NCBI RefSeq assembly: GCF_009192765.1
Contig: NZ_VOHQ01000014.1
Span: 1 to 64,000, forward strand
Direction: 5' to 3'
Origin: Agriterribacter humi
GTDB lineage: Bacteria; Bacteroidota; Bacteroidia; Chitinophagales; Chitinophagaceae
Length of the DNA: 64,000 nucleotides
Shown in pieces: positions 44,387 through 54,050 of this stretch. The notes below the pieces were generated by a model. The model ran no database searches and had not been told where the DNA came from. It saw only the letters and a program-made list of their open reading frames with translations. The position numbers were made by a program, and so were the translations under genes. The stretch's first letter is position 1, and every line of letters starts with the position of its first letter.

Positions 44387-46084
44387 ATGAGGGCGATTCG
44401 TAACCGTATCAGGCAATCTACGTCTACACGCAGGGGTAAGGCGATCATGGCTGGTATTTTGCTGATACTGGTTATCGCGGTTACCCTTGCTATAGTATAT
44501 TGGAATGCGATAAAGAAGCAATTGATCCGCGACCAGGTTAAGTCGAAAGTGAGGGAAAAAACAGAGCGGCTGTATAATATTCATTATGACAACATGGAGT
44601 TAAACGAAGTGGGCGGAAATTTATCCATATCCAATCTTACCTTACAGTACGACAGCGCCAGGTATTTGGTGATGAAGGAAAAAAAGGATGAGCCTCCTAT
44701 GCTTTTCCGGATTGAAATTCCTTCTATAACCGTTACCGGCATACAAACGCCAAAGGCTTTGCTCACTCAGGAAATAGTGGGAGGGAAATTGCAGATCAAT
44801 CGTCCTGTTATTGAAATCCTTTATACGCATGGTGGAAAAAATGCCAGCAGGCGTGTGCCTCAGGAGGAAGTATATAAACAAATACTGGGAGAGCTGGAAA
44901 GGATTAAAATTGATACTTTGCTCATTGTGGGTGCACAAATCATTACCAAAAATATGCAAACCGGGAAGCAGGAACTCCAGCTTATGGATACGCATATGGA
45001 ATTGCGGGATGTGGCCATTGACAGTGTTGCCAGCCGCGACAGTTCGAGGGTACTCTTTTCGAAACAATTTTCCATTTCGTGCTCAACGTTATTATGGTCA
45101 TCTCCCGACCAGTTGTATACCTATAAGGTTGATAACATTGCTATGCATTCGGCATACCAGCAAATTAATGCAGAACGTTTTCGCATTATACCCGCTTTGA
45201 GTGAAACGAAGTTTGCTGCCAAAAAAGCTAGGCAGGCCGACCGGTTTAATATAGACATAAAACAAATTTCTTTTCACCGGCTCAATTTTCAACGCCTGGT
45301 GAAAGAGGAACTTATAGCCGACAGCCTTATGATACAATCCGCGTCATTTAAAATATACAGGGATATGACGATGCCCCCCGATCCCAGAAGTAAGATTGGC
45401 ACCTACCCGCATCAGAAAGTGGCCGGGTTACCTTTCCCGCTGGAGATTAAAAAAATGATTTTGAGAAACAGCTTCGTGGAGTATAAAGAGAAAGGACGAT
45501 TGTTGCAAAAAATTGGCAAGGTTACATTCGGGAATGTGAATGCCGTAATCAGTAATGTTACCAACAAAAAATCGGCGTCGCAAAAAACAATAACCGCCGA
45601 TATACAGGCGCGGTTTTTAAATCAATTTCCTGTTCAAACATTATGGACATTTTATTTGTTCAATACCAAAGGAAGGTTCGATATCAAAGGGCATCTTGGC
45701 GCTTTGAATGCAACAGCGCTTAACACTATTACTGAACCGCTCGGCGGCGCCCGTGTAAAAGAAGGCCGCATTCATGATCTGCGGTTCGATTTTAAAGGTT
45801 ATGATTATGGGATGGATGGAACAGTAAAGTTTTTGTATGATGATTTAAAAGTGGCGCTTTTAAAAAAAGATAAGAATACCAAAGCATTGAAAGAAAAAAA
45901 ATTGCTGAGTTGGGGAGCCAATATGATCATAAAAAATTCCAATCCTTCAAAAAAGGAAGCGCCAAGAATTGTTGATGTGCATTTTGACAGGGTGATTAAC
46001 CGCTCTATCTTTCATTTATCCTGGAAAACGCTTTTTGAAGGGGTAAAAGAAACCACAATTCCGCATAAAAAAGAAAAGGAATAG
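44387..46084 (+). CDS. AsmA-like/DUF748-type membrane-anchored protein
   Basis: 565 residues from the ATG at 44387 (MRAIRNRIRQSTSTRRGKAI). One N-terminal transmembrane helix (about 20-40) with a basic cytoplasmic flank and a large periplasmic region. The region is rich in beta strands and in the AsmA-type ladder pattern NLSISNLTLQYDS, VGGKLQINRPVIEILY, LGALNATALNTITEPLGGARVKEGRI. AsmA and TamB-like proteins bridge the envelope and carry phospholipids. The fit is by pattern rather than by a sharp motif, so a Bacteroidota-specific relative is possible. It is monocistronic; the 5' end is divergent from nhaA. Confidence 0.6.
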   Translation: MRAIRNRIRQSTSTRRGKAIMAGILLILVIAVTLAIVYWNAIKKQLIRDQVKSKVREKTERLYNIHYDNMELNEVGGNLSISNLTLQYDSARYLVMKEKKDEPPMLFRIEIPSITVTGIQTPKALLTQEIVGGKLQINRPVIEILYTHGGKNASRRVPQEEVYKQILGELERIKIDTLLIVGAQIITKNMQTGKQELQLMDTHMELRDVAIDSVASRDSSRVLFSKQFSISCSTLLWSSPDQLYTYKVDNIAMHSAYQQINAERFRIIPALSETKFAAKKARQADRFNIDIKQISFHRLNFQRLVKEELIADSLMIQSASFKIYRDMTMPPDPRSKIGTYPHQKVAGLPFPLEIKKMILRNSFVEYKEKGRLLQKIGKVTFGNVNAVISNVTNKKSASQKTITADIQARFLNQFPVQTLWTFYLFNTKGRFDIKGHLGALNATALNTITEPLGGARVKEGRIHDLRFDFKGYDYGMDGTVKFLYDDLKVALLKKDKNTKALKEKKLLSWGANMIIKNSNPSKKEAPRIVDVHFDRVINRSIFHLSWKTLFEGVKETTIPHKKEKE

Positions 46085-46250
46085 CCACCGGGCACGAAAA
46101 TAATTACGCGTTATGCTCAGCCGGAAATCTCATCTGTGCCACAGCCGTTTGAATATTTAATGTTTGCCGTTAAATAAAAAAGGCTTATAATTGTTAAGTA
46201 TTAGTAAACTTATTTTTTCTCTCTTTTGTATAATTCAGTGCTGTAAAACG

Positions 46251-46811
46251 ATGTCGCATGCTATCATCAATATCGCTGGTTTATTTAACCGGATGGCAGC
46301 CGGTGCCGATGAATCTGCTTTATGGGCCTTGCACAAAGCATACTTTCATCGCCTCTTTCGTTTTGTATATGCGTTTACAGGGGTAAAGGAATCAACAGAA
46401 GAGATTGTTAATGACGTGTTCCTGGCGCTGTGGCAAAAAAGGCATTTGTTGTATAACATCGCTAAACCCGAAATGTATTTGTTTATTTGTGCTAAAAATA
46501 AGGCACTCAAGCAATTAAAAAGGGAAAAGCGGTTAACCGAATCGCTGCACACACTTAATGATTTTGAGTGTATTCTCGACAGCACACCGCATGATATAAT
46601 GATCACCACCGAATTGCACCGGCGCATTAATGAAGCCATCGGGGCTTTGCCTCCCAAATGCAAACTCATATTTAGCCTGGTAAAAGAAAACGATCTGAAA
46701 TACCGCGAAGTAGCCGAATTACTCGGACTTTCTGAAAAAACCATTGAGAACCAGATGGGCATCGCTTTAAAAAAGCTCAGCCAGTCCATTCCACTTTCCT
46801 TTTCTTCCTGA
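46251..46811 (+). CDS. ECF-type RNA polymerase sigma factor (Bacteroides sigma-70 family)
   Basis: 186 residues from the ATG at 46251; a TTG 60 nt upstream is a less likely start. Region 2 is ESALWALHKAYFHRLFRFVYAFTGVKE with STEEIVNDVFLALWQKR (the -10-binding core). Region 4 is LPPKCKLIFSLVKENDLKYREVAELLGLSEKTIENQM, a helix-turn-helix for -35 binding. Such ECF factors in Bacteroidota usually control an adjacent SusC/SusD pair and are held by a FecR-type anti-sigma factor. Here the FecR gene starts 74 nt downstream and the susC-like gene 1.4 kb downstream, all in one direction. Confidence 0.92.
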   Translation: MSHAIINIAGLFNRMAAGADESALWALHKAYFHRLFRFVYAFTGVKESTEEIVNDVFLALWQKRHLLYNIAKPEMYLFICAKNKALKQLKREKRLTESLHTLNDFECILDSTPHDIMITTELHRRINEAIGALPPKCKLIFSLVKENDLKYREVAELLGLSEKTIENQMGIALKKLSQSIPLSFSS

Positions 46812-46885
46812 AAAATATATTATTCCCCTTTGGGGGTAAATGCCTGTTAAGGGTATCCTCTATATATAAATGTTAACTGAATAAT

Positions 46886-47983
46886 ATGCCCGATTCGAGG
46901 ATATGGGAGTTATTGGCCCGGAAATATAATAATGAGATTTCTGAGGAAGAACTTTCGGAACTGGGTCGTTTATTACAACAACCCGGCGATGCACATCATT
47001 TGAATGAACTGCTGGCCGACCTGCATGCCATACCGCTTAAAAAAATAACTTCCGGTGCCGATGAAGCAAAAAGTAAAGATGCGCTCCGGCTTTTGTTAAG
47101 CACCGATAGTGCTCCCGTTGAAAACAAAATTATAATGGTAACCGGGGAAGCTAAAAGAAAAAAGCGATACGCTTTATGGGTTGCCACCTCCCTTGTTATT
47201 ATGGTATCTGCCTGGTTTATGCTGAACAACAGCCGGCCAACTGCTCCATTAACAGTTCCTCTCAATGAAGTGGTAACCAATGGCGGATCGAAAAGCACCG
47301 TTCATCTGCCCGACGGATCTTCTGTTATTCTCAATACCGGCAGCAAACTTTCCTACAACAAAGATTTTGGCGCGGGTACCCGTGAGATTTATTTAAGCGG
47401 AGAAGCCTTTTTTGATATAGCAAAAAACGAAAAAATGCCTTTGGTAGTACATGCCGGTGATGTGGATATACTGGTAAAAGGAACCATTTTTAATGTAAAG
47501 GCATATACTGAAGATTCAACCGTGGAAACTTCGCTTATACAGGGCGTTATAGAAGTATTTTCAAAAAATGACCGGGAAAGAAAAATAATGCTTCGCCCCA
47601 ATGAAAAAATAATTATTGGCAAAACCTCAGCCGTTTCATCTTCAGAAGAAACAAAACACATCGTTCAGCCACCCAAAGAAGCTGTTTTCTTTCTGGGAAA
47701 GATAAAGCCCAACCCTGTTGACAGCAGCATTAGCGAAATAGCATGGATACAGAACAAGCTGGCTTTTTACAAAGAACCTTTTTCAAGCCTGGCTCAAAAA
47801 ATGGAACGGTGGTATAATGTGTCTATACAGTTTAATGATGAACGCCTGAAGAAATTCACTTTTACAGGATCATTTGAAAAAGAAGATATAACAGAAGCGC
47901 TTAACGCATTGAGGGAAATAGCCGCCTTTGAGTATACGATTGAAAACAGAAAGGTAATTATTGGTAAAGCAAAAAGCCGGTAG
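46886..47983 (+). CDS. FecR-family anti-sigma factor
   Basis: 365 residues. The N-terminal cytoplasmic part (about 1-85, ARKYNNEISEEELSELGRLL) binds sigma, one transmembrane helix lies at about 92-110 (ALWVATSLVIMVSAWFML), and the periplasmic FecR domain follows (STVHLPDGSSVILNTGSKLSY, REIYLSGEAFFDIAKN, FNVKAYTEDSTVETSLIQG). The C-terminal DUF4974 secretin/TonB-like domain (FTGSFEKEDITEALNALREI) contacts the N-terminal extension of the SusC transporter. It relays the substrate signal from SusC to the sigma factor encoded upstream. Confidence 0.95.
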   Translation: MPDSRIWELLARKYNNEISEEELSELGRLLQQPGDAHHLNELLADLHAIPLKKITSGADEAKSKDALRLLLSTDSAPVENKIIMVTGEAKRKKRYALWVATSLVIMVSAWFMLNNSRPTAPLTVPLNEVVTNGGSKSTVHLPDGSSVILNTGSKLSYNKDFGAGTREIYLSGEAFFDIAKNEKMPLVVHAGDVDILVKGTIFNVKAYTEDSTVETSLIQGVIEVFSKNDRERKIMLRPNEKIIIGKTSAVSSSEETKHIVQPPKEAVFFLGKIKPNPVDSSISEIAWIQNKLAFYKEPFSSLAQKMERWYNVSIQFNDERLKKFTFTGSFEKEDITEALNALREIAAFEYTIENRKVIIGKAKSR

Positions 47984-48133
47984 GGTAGTTATTATGGAAT
48001 TATTAAATCGGCATACAAAGAGCGCAAAAATTTTTTATGTAAAGGTAAATCAGCAATATTGCAATTGTTTTACAATTGCTAAAAATAAATTTAGTATTAC
48101 TAAACAAATATTTATGACTTAAAAATTAAAAAA

Positions 48134-48155
48134 GGGAGATGCGCCAACATCTCCC
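48134..48155 (+). promoter_or_regulatory. hairpin in the susC leader
   Basis: GGGAGATG, six-nt loop CGCCAA, CATCTCCC: a perfect 8-bp stem, 63 nt before the susC-like ATG. It is not followed by a T-run, so it is not an ordinary terminator. It may be a 5' UTR stem affecting mRNA stability or translation. Confidence 0.6.
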
Positions 48156-48218
48156 CCATTAAGCAAATGGGAACACAGTAATATATGTTCCCTATTATTC
48201 AACTCAACAATTAAAGGT

Positions 48219-51200
48219 ATGCATTTTTCCAAAACTAATTGGAACGGGCAAGGCTTGCTCTACTCCCTGAAATGGAAGGTTATTATGAAAGTTTCTTTCA
48301 TTATTACTACATTATTAAGTTTACAAATCGCTCTTTTGGCCAATGCGCAAAAGGAGATCTCTCTCTCTGTAAAAAAAGAGCCGTTAAGAAATGTGCTTAC
48401 ACTTATTGAAAAGCATTCGGGCTACCGCTTTCTTTATACCGATGATCCTGTTTTTGAAAACAGCAGGGTTACCATTAAGGTACAGAAAGCCGCTTTTGAA
48501 GAAGTGATGAACCGGATACTTGCAGGCACCGGCTTAGGTTACACTGTTAATAACAACGAACTGGTAGTGCTGAGCTTTACGCCTTCTGCCAGCCTGGCCA
48601 TTATTACCGGAAGGGTAACGGATGAAGAAGGTAACCCTTTATCGGGCGTTACTGTGCAGGTAAAAGGCGCCAATACATCCACTGTAACCAATGCTGAAGG
48701 CGAATTCAGCATAGATGCCGGAAACAGTGCTACACTGGTTTTTTCTTCTGTTGGATTTATAGCGAGGGAAGTTGCCGCTGATAATAATGCTACCGTAAAC
48801 GTGCGGCTTGAGACAGACAAAAAAGGATTGTCGGAAGTGGTGGTGACGGCATTGGGTATCTCCCGTGAAAAGAAATCATTAGGTTATTCTACTCAAAAGG
48901 TTGACGGCGCCCAGTTGAATGAATCGCCATCATCTAATTTTGTAAATGGAATCGCAGGTAAAGTGGCAGGTGTTCAAATTTCCGGCACCGGGGCGGTAGG
49001 CGGTTCATCACGCATTACCATTCGCGGAGAATCTTCATTAAATATGCAGGGCAACCAACCGCTGTTTGTAATTGATGGTGTGCCGGTTGGCAATGATGGC
49101 GTAAATAACTGGAGTGCCAACGCTGATTATGGCAACAGTGCGGCAGAAGTAAACCCGGCGGATATTGAATCCATGAACGTACTGAAAGGGCCGGCCGCGG
49201 CGGCTTTATATGGCTCGCGTGCGGCCAATGGCGCTATAGTAATCACTACTAAAAAGGGTAGCGCTAAAAAGGGAATGGACGTAAACTTCAATACTTATTA
49301 TTTTACAGAAGAAGTGGCCTGGCTGCCTAAATTCCAAAACCAGTTTGGACAGGGCAGAGATGGAAATTACGAAGGCTCCAATTTTGGCGCCTCCTGGTCT
49401 ATTTATCCTGACGGCGTTAGAGATTCCTATGATGAGAGCTGGGGTCCACGCTTAGACAATAATACGCTGGAAAAACAAGTTACTTCTCCCACTACCGGTG
49501 GTTTTAGGGGAGGCGATGTAGCGATTAATAACCGGGGTGATGTTATTGAAACACCCTGGGTATCACATCCCAATAATATAAAGGACTTTTTTAATACCGG
49601 AAGCAAGTTCTATAACAACCTTGCATTATCGGGTGGTAATGATAAAGGCACTTACAGGCTTTCGCTTTCATCACTTAATGATAAAGGCGTAATACCTAAC
49701 AATAACCTCGACCGTTACCAGGTAAGCTTCAATGGCAACTATAAATTAACCAATAAGCTTACTTCTTCGATCAACTTCAATTACATGAAGCAAAAAAGCG
49801 ATAACCGCCCCGATAATGGTTATGGCCGCAATACCTTCATGTACATTTTTACCTGGATGACAAGGCAGGTAGATATAAACGCCCTGCGCAATTACTGGCA
49901 GGCTGGTTATGAAGGTCTCAGGCAGTTTCAGTTTAATTACGGGGAAAATCACAATAACCCCTTCTTCCTGATGTATGAAAATACTAAAGGGCAGAATAAA
50001 GACAGATTATATGGTAACGTTGCCTTTGAGTATGCATTTACAGATAAACTGAAATTGAAATTGCGTACTGCGGAAGATCTCTATTACGATTTTCGCCCTA
50101 TGAAGACCGCAGTTAGTACTGCTGATCAGCCAAAGGGTGCTTATCAGGAAACAATGATAAAATATGAAGAAAGAAATACCGATCTGCTTTTAACTTATAA
50201 TGGAGAGGCGGCAGACGGTGATTTTGGCTATGTGCTGTCTGCAGGTTCTAATCGTTTCGATCAAAATGGAAGTAACCTTGGAGGCTATAATAATGGACTA
50301 TTAGTACCCGGCGTATATAATTTAGCCAATACTTCTGAGCTGTTAGGGGCAGGCAATAGCAGTTCCAGAAAAAGAATCAATAGTGTATACGGCATGGCAA
50401 ACCTTAATTACAAGGGTCTTGTATATTTAGATTTAACTGCGCGTAACGACTGGTCGAGTACGTTGCCTTCCAATAATAATTCCTATTTCTACCCTTCCGT
50501 GGGCTTAAATACCAACATCAAAGATATATTAGGTCTTCCTGCCGCTATTAGCCAGGCGCAACTGAGGTTTAGCTGGGCGCAGGTGGGTAACGATGCTGGT
50601 GCGTATTCTTTGGTAAATACTTACGGTTACGGGGCTCCATGGGGCAGCAATTACTCTTTGATTGGAAACAGTGAATTGAAGAACGCGAATTTGAAGCCGG
50701 AAATTACTTCAACTTATGAAGTAGGAACTTCGCTTGGTTTTTTTAATAATCGCTTAGGCTTAGATGTTACTTACTATGATATCCGTTCAAGGAACCAGGT
50801 ACTTGGTTTGCCAATGGTTCAAAGCTCAGGGCAGGGATCACGTGTAATTAACGCCGGTGAAATTAAGAATACCGGTGTTGAAATAATGTTATCCGCTACC
50901 CCTGTAAATACAGCGGGGGGCTTGAAATGGAACTTTACCATCAACTGGTCACACAATACTGGCAAAGTAGTATCATTAACAGAAGATGTGAAGAAGATTG
51001 TTCAGGCTGCCCCTGGTGAAGATGCTTCTATACAGGCTCGCGTAGGGGAAAAGATGGGCGCTATATGGGGACCCGGTTATCAAAGAGTACCCGATGGCCC
51101 GTTGAAAGGCCAGATCATTATCGGCACTAACGGAAGAGCAATGATCACTCCTGAAGAAATGTATCTTGGAAATGTTAATCCCGACTGGATCGGTGGTTTT

Positions 51201-51779
51201 TACAGCCAGGTTACCTATAAGAATTTTCATCTTAATTTTCTGTTTGCAGGACAGGTTGGCGGTAAATTCATTTCCCGTTTTTACAATAAAGCGGCAGGCT
51301 CGGGCCAGTTAATAGAAAGTGCATGGGGACGCGGCGAAAGGGCGCCCGGTACGGAATACGATGCACCTTACTATGCAAAAGGCGCGGCGCTTATGCCTGA
51401 CGGTTCTTATCAGCCTAACTCAACCGGTGATGGCGGCAAATTAGATGCCGGTGTATATGGTACAGATATCAGGAGCATGGTTAAAGGGCAACTGGATCAT
51501 ATTTCTGAAGCGCAATTGTTCAGTACTACCTATTTTAAATTACGTGAGCTGTCTGTAGGGTATAGCTTGCCATACAAGCTGATTAGCAGCACTTTTATCA
51601 AGAATGCGAAGATTTCTCTAACAGGCAGAAACCTTTTATTATTCAGGCCGAAAAGTAACCATCATTTTGATCCGGAAGTTGCTATAGCTACGACAGGCAA
51701 TGGCCTGATACCGGGTTTTGAAAACATGAGTGTTCCTTCTATGAGGGAAGTGGGCATTAGTCTTAACCTGAATTTTTAA
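48219..51779 (+). CDS. SusC/RagA-type TonB-dependent outer-membrane transporter
   Basis: 1186 residues. The start at 48219 gives a long signal region (the hydrophobic part is MKVSFIITTLLSLQIALLANA; an internal ATG at 48285 is possible). Domains in order: STN (secretin/TonB short N-terminal; ISLSVKKEPLRNVLTLIEKH) at about 45-118; carboxypeptidase-D regulatory-like (ITGRVTDEEGNPLSGVTVQV) at about 130-200; TonB plug (GKVAGVQISG, INVLKGPAAAALYGSRAANG region) to about 350; beta-barrel to the end. The STN domain is what contacts the FecR-type anti-sigma factor upstream. Imports an oligosaccharide or peptide substrate through the outer membrane. The substrate is not determined because no degradative enzyme lies alongside. 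Confidence 0.97.
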   Translation: MHFSKTNWNGQGLLYSLKWKVIMKVSFIITTLLSLQIALLANAQKEISLSVKKEPLRNVLTLIEKHSGYRFLYTDDPVFENSRVTIKVQKAAFEEVMNRILAGTGLGYTVNNNELVVLSFTPSASLAIITGRVTDEEGNPLSGVTVQVKGANTSTVTNAEGEFSIDAGNSATLVFSSVGFIAREVAADNNATVNVRLETDKKGLSEVVVTALGISREKKSLGYSTQKVDGAQLNESPSSNFVNGIAGKVAGVQISGTGAVGGSSRITIRGESSLNMQGNQPLFVIDGVPVGNDGVNNWSANADYGNSAAEVNPADIESMNVLKGPAAAALYGSRAANGAIVITTKKGSAKKGMDVNFNTYYFTEEVAWLPKFQNQFGQGRDGNYEGSNFGASWSIYPDGVRDSYDESWGPRLDNNTLEKQVTSPTTGGFRGGDVAINNRGDVIETPWVSHPNNIKDFFNTGSKFYNNLALSGGNDKGTYRLSLSSLNDKGVIPNNNLDRYQVSFNGNYKLTNKLTSSINFNYMKQKSDNRPDNGYGRNTFMYIFTWMTRQVDINALRNYWQAGYEGLRQFQFNYGENHNNPFFLMYENTKGQNKDRLYGNVAFEYAFTDKLKLKLRTAEDLYYDFRPMKTAVSTADQPKGAYQETMIKYEERNTDLLLTYNGEAADGDFGYVLSAGSNRFDQNGSNLGGYNNGLLVPGVYNLANTSELLGAGNSSSRKRINSVYGMANLNYKGLVYLDLTARNDWSSTLPSNNNSYFYPSVGLNTNIKDILGLPAAISQAQLRFSWAQVGNDAGAYSLVNTYGYGAPWGSNYSLIGNSELKNANLKPEITSTYEVGTSLGFFNNRLGLDVTYYDIRSRNQVLGLPMVQSSGQGSRVINAGEIKNTGVEIMLSATPVNTAGGLKWNFTINWSHNTGKVVSLTEDVKKIVQAAPGEDASIQARVGEKMGAIWGPGYQRVPDGPLKGQIIIGTNGRAMITPEEMYLGNVNPDWIGGFYSQVTYKNFHLNFLFAGQVGGKFISRFYNKAAGSGQLIESAWGRGERAPGTEYDAPYYAKGAALMPDGSYQPNSTGDGGKLDAGVYGTDIRSMVKGQLDHISEAQLFSTTYFKLRELSVGYSLPYKLISSTFIKNAKISLTGRNLLLFRPKSNHHFDPEVAIATTGNGLIPGFENMSVPSMREVGISLNLNF

Positions 51780-51799
51780 AACCTACAAAATTAAAAGTC

Positions 51800-53335
51800 A
51801 TGACAAAGTATAAACCAATCATATTTTTAGCCTTCCTTTTCCTGGCGGGCTGTACAAAGGATTTTGAAGAAATTAACACCAATCCCAACTCTCCTGATAA
51901 AATTACAAGCCCTGGAGTGTTGTTCACCAATGTTATCCGGGGATCTGTTAACGGTAATTTTGGAAGTTCCTACAGGATGGGTGTTATAGCAGGAGATATG
52001 AATTATAATGATTTTAGCGGCAATTTCAGCAATTGGACGCGGGCTGATGCGAGTGGACTTTTTTTATGGAACTATTATGATTACATCCGCGATTTAAACG
52101 AAGTGATCACAATAGCCGATGCCGATGGACTGAATAATTACAAGGGAGTAGCGCTGGTATTGCGGTCGTGGATGTTTCAGAACCTTACCGACTTATATGG
52201 TCCTATTCCTTTCAGGGAAGCCGCCAATGCTAAATTGCAGGGAATTGCCAGCCCAAAGTATGAGCAACAACAAGCGGTGTATGCAGGATTGCTGGCTGAT
52301 TTGGAAGAAGCCAATACGCTTTTGGGATCTACAAGTGAAAACGTAATAGGCGATATTATTTTTAACAGTGATATCAGCAGGTGGAAAAAGTTTTCTACCG
52401 GGCTGATGATTCGCTTATTGATGCGTCAATCCAAACAGGTTGATCCTTCGCCTGCTTTGGCCAATATTTTAAACAACCCTGCCAAATATCCTTTGTTTAC
52501 ATCAAATGCCGACCAGGCGGCCCTGGACTATATTGCTGACAGCGATGGTAATTCCATGCCATTGTTCACCAGAAGCGCCAGTGATTATGTAACCAGTACC
52601 CGTGTTTCTAAAAATCTGGTAGATAATTTAAAATTGCTCAACGATCCGCGCCTGCCCGTATATGCACTTCCTACACAGGTTAGTGTTGTTGGAGCAGATC
52701 CGGATCCGGCAAATTTTGAATACGTAGGAGGCGTGAATGGAAATGGACCATTGTCTGATCCCCGAAACTATTCCGCGCCAGGCATGCTTTGGGCGCCACG
52801 TTCTTTCTCCCCTGATTTGGCATCAAAAGATGCAGCCCAGGGTATTATATTAACCTATTCAGAAGAGCAATTTAATCTGGCAGAAGCGGCAGAAAAAGGA
52901 TACATATCCGGTGGCTCCACAGCAGCGGCGGATTATTACCTTAATGGTATTGAAGATCAGTTTAACTATTATGCGGAAAGAGTAGGCACCAGATATGCAG
53001 CATCTTATCTTAAACTGAATGGCGAGGATGTTATCCCTGATAATAGCTATTATACACAGCCAACCGTTGCCTACACTGGTACACAAGAGGAGAAGCTTGA
53101 AAAAATTGCACGCCAGAAATGGCTGTCACTCTATTTTGTAGGCTATGAAGCCTGGTTTGAATGGAGAAGAACAGGTTTTCCTGAAATTGTTATTGGCACG
53201 CAGGGGCCGGGATATATTGCCAGAAGAGCCTTATATCCTGCGGATGAAACGCGGATAAATGAAACCAATTATGCACAAGCGGTACAGTGGTTAGGTGCAG
53301 ATGATTTAAAAACCCGGGTTTGGTGGGATAAATAA
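51800..53335 (+). CDS. SusD/RagB-family nutrient-binding lipoprotein
   Basis: 511 residues; the lipoprotein signal ends in FLFLAGCTKDFEEINTNPNS (Cys19), the PF12771-type SusD-like opening. The helical TPR scaffold and binding loops follow (YKGVALVLRSWMFQNLTDLYGPIPF; LTYSEEQFNLAEAAEKG; YFVGYEAWFEWRRTGFPEI). It sits as a lid on the SusC barrel at the cell surface and captures the substrate. It starts 20 nt after the susC stop (no gap for a promoter), so it is cotranscribed. A strong terminator at 53402 ends the operon. Confidence 0.96.
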   Translation: MTKYKPIIFLAFLFLAGCTKDFEEINTNPNSPDKITSPGVLFTNVIRGSVNGNFGSSYRMGVIAGDMNYNDFSGNFSNWTRADASGLFLWNYYDYIRDLNEVITIADADGLNNYKGVALVLRSWMFQNLTDLYGPIPFREAANAKLQGIASPKYEQQQAVYAGLLADLEEANTLLGSTSENVIGDIIFNSDISRWKKFSTGLMIRLLMRQSKQVDPSPALANILNNPAKYPLFTSNADQAALDYIADSDGNSMPLFTRSASDYVTSTRVSKNLVDNLKLLNDPRLPVYALPTQVSVVGADPDPANFEYVGGVNGNGPLSDPRNYSAPGMLWAPRSFSPDLASKDAAQGIILTYSEEQFNLAEAAEKGYISGGSTAAADYYLNGIEDQFNYYAERVGTRYAASYLKLNGEDVIPDNSYYTQPTVAYTGTQEEKLEKIARQKWLSLYFVGYEAWFEWRRTGFPEIVIGTQGPGYIARRALYPADETRINETNYAQAVQWLGADDLKTRVWWDK

Positions 53336-53401
53336 AGTAAGTAAACTAATTCAATTGAATTGACCCTGACTCCACTAACCTGATAGCACTATTAATTATA
53401 G

Positions 53402-53429
53402 CGGGATGCGATAAGCATCCCGTTTTTTT
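53402..53429 (+). terminator. Rho-independent terminator of the SusC/SusD operon
   Basis: 8-bp perfect stem (CGGGATGC with GCATCCCG), GATAA loop, and seven T (53423-53429). 67 nt after the susD stop. Confidence 0.9.
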
Positions 53430-53510
53430 ATCCCTTTTTAAGACGTATAAAAAGAAGTATAAGCGAAAGCATATAAATTACATTAAAGAGTGTGATTAAT
53501 AATATTGTAA

Positions 53511-53544
53511 ACCAAAGCGCCGGGTAAACGGCGCTTTGGTTTTT
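53511..53544. terminator. second hairpin terminator, possibly two-way
   Basis: 11-bp perfect stem (ACCAAAGCGCC at 53511-53521 with GGCGCTTTGGT at 53530-53540) followed on + by TTTT. On the - strand the flank is TTTACAATATT, so it could also end the small gene at 53569. Confidence 0.8.
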
Positions 53545-53568
53545 ATGACCGATATTTTAACAGCAGAT

Positions 53569-53718
53569 TTATTTTACGCCGCACAGATATAAATATTCCT
53601 GCAGGGTAATTTTGCCGTTCATAAGATAGACGTATAATATATCAATATCTACTTTCTTTTTTTCTAAAGTACTCACCATCTCTTTGTCAAAATACAGGTC
53701 ATTGATCATTGTTTCCAT
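53569..53718 (-). CDS. small protein (49 aa), unknown
   Basis: Complete frame of 49 codons from ATG to TAA, too short for usual thresholds: it begins METMINDLYFDKEMVSTLEK and ends YLYLCGVK. Acidic and lysine-rich N-terminal half, more hydrophobic C-terminal half (LYVYLMNGKITLQEYLYLC), a single Cys near the end. A hairpin that can work as its terminator lies 28 nt downstream. No family recognised. Coding is likely but not proven. Confidence 0.45.
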   Translation of the reverse strand: METMINDLYFDKEMVSTLEKKKVDIDILYVYLMNGKITLQEYLYLCGVK

Positions 53719-54050
53719 GTTGTAATTGTTTTAACATGAAGCACGCTGCTGAGGCGTACCGGAATTGTGTTTTTACATTTTCAGCAAAATGTATCATTCA
53801 TATGGAACAATCAAAATATGATCTGGCAATAACGATCGTAATAATGTGTATGGCAGGAAGCGATCTAAGCGGCAATAAGCAAAAAGCCATTTTAAACATG
53901 GCTTAGCTGGTACATAGTGTATTATAAACGCAAAGGTAGTCCGTTTTATTGTAAAAGAAACAGTTATTGGTACGCGATACGTTAAGGAATCAACAAATTT
54001 TCAACATAAACTTATTATTATACTGATAATAATATTTATATAAATTATTA
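53719..54050. other. 332-nt spacer, AT-rich, no supported gene
   Basis: Short frames only. A + strand frame from 53802 (34 codons, MEQSKYDLAITIVIMCMAGS) is possible but has no supporting evidence. The right end (54010-54055) is a run of TTATTATA/ATAATAAT words. Confidence 0.4.

Noticed and set aside
48219-48284. Question whether susC starts at 48285 rather than 48219
   Set aside because: Kept at 48219 because the residues before MKVSF (KTNWNGQGLLYSLKWKVI) form the positively charged start seen in long SusC signal regions of this phylum, though 48285 also gives a good signal peptide.
53709-53906. 65-codon + strand frame after the SusC/SusD operon
   Set aside because: Its first third is antisense to the 49-codon gene and the rest has no support; an internal 34-codon piece cannot be ruled out.
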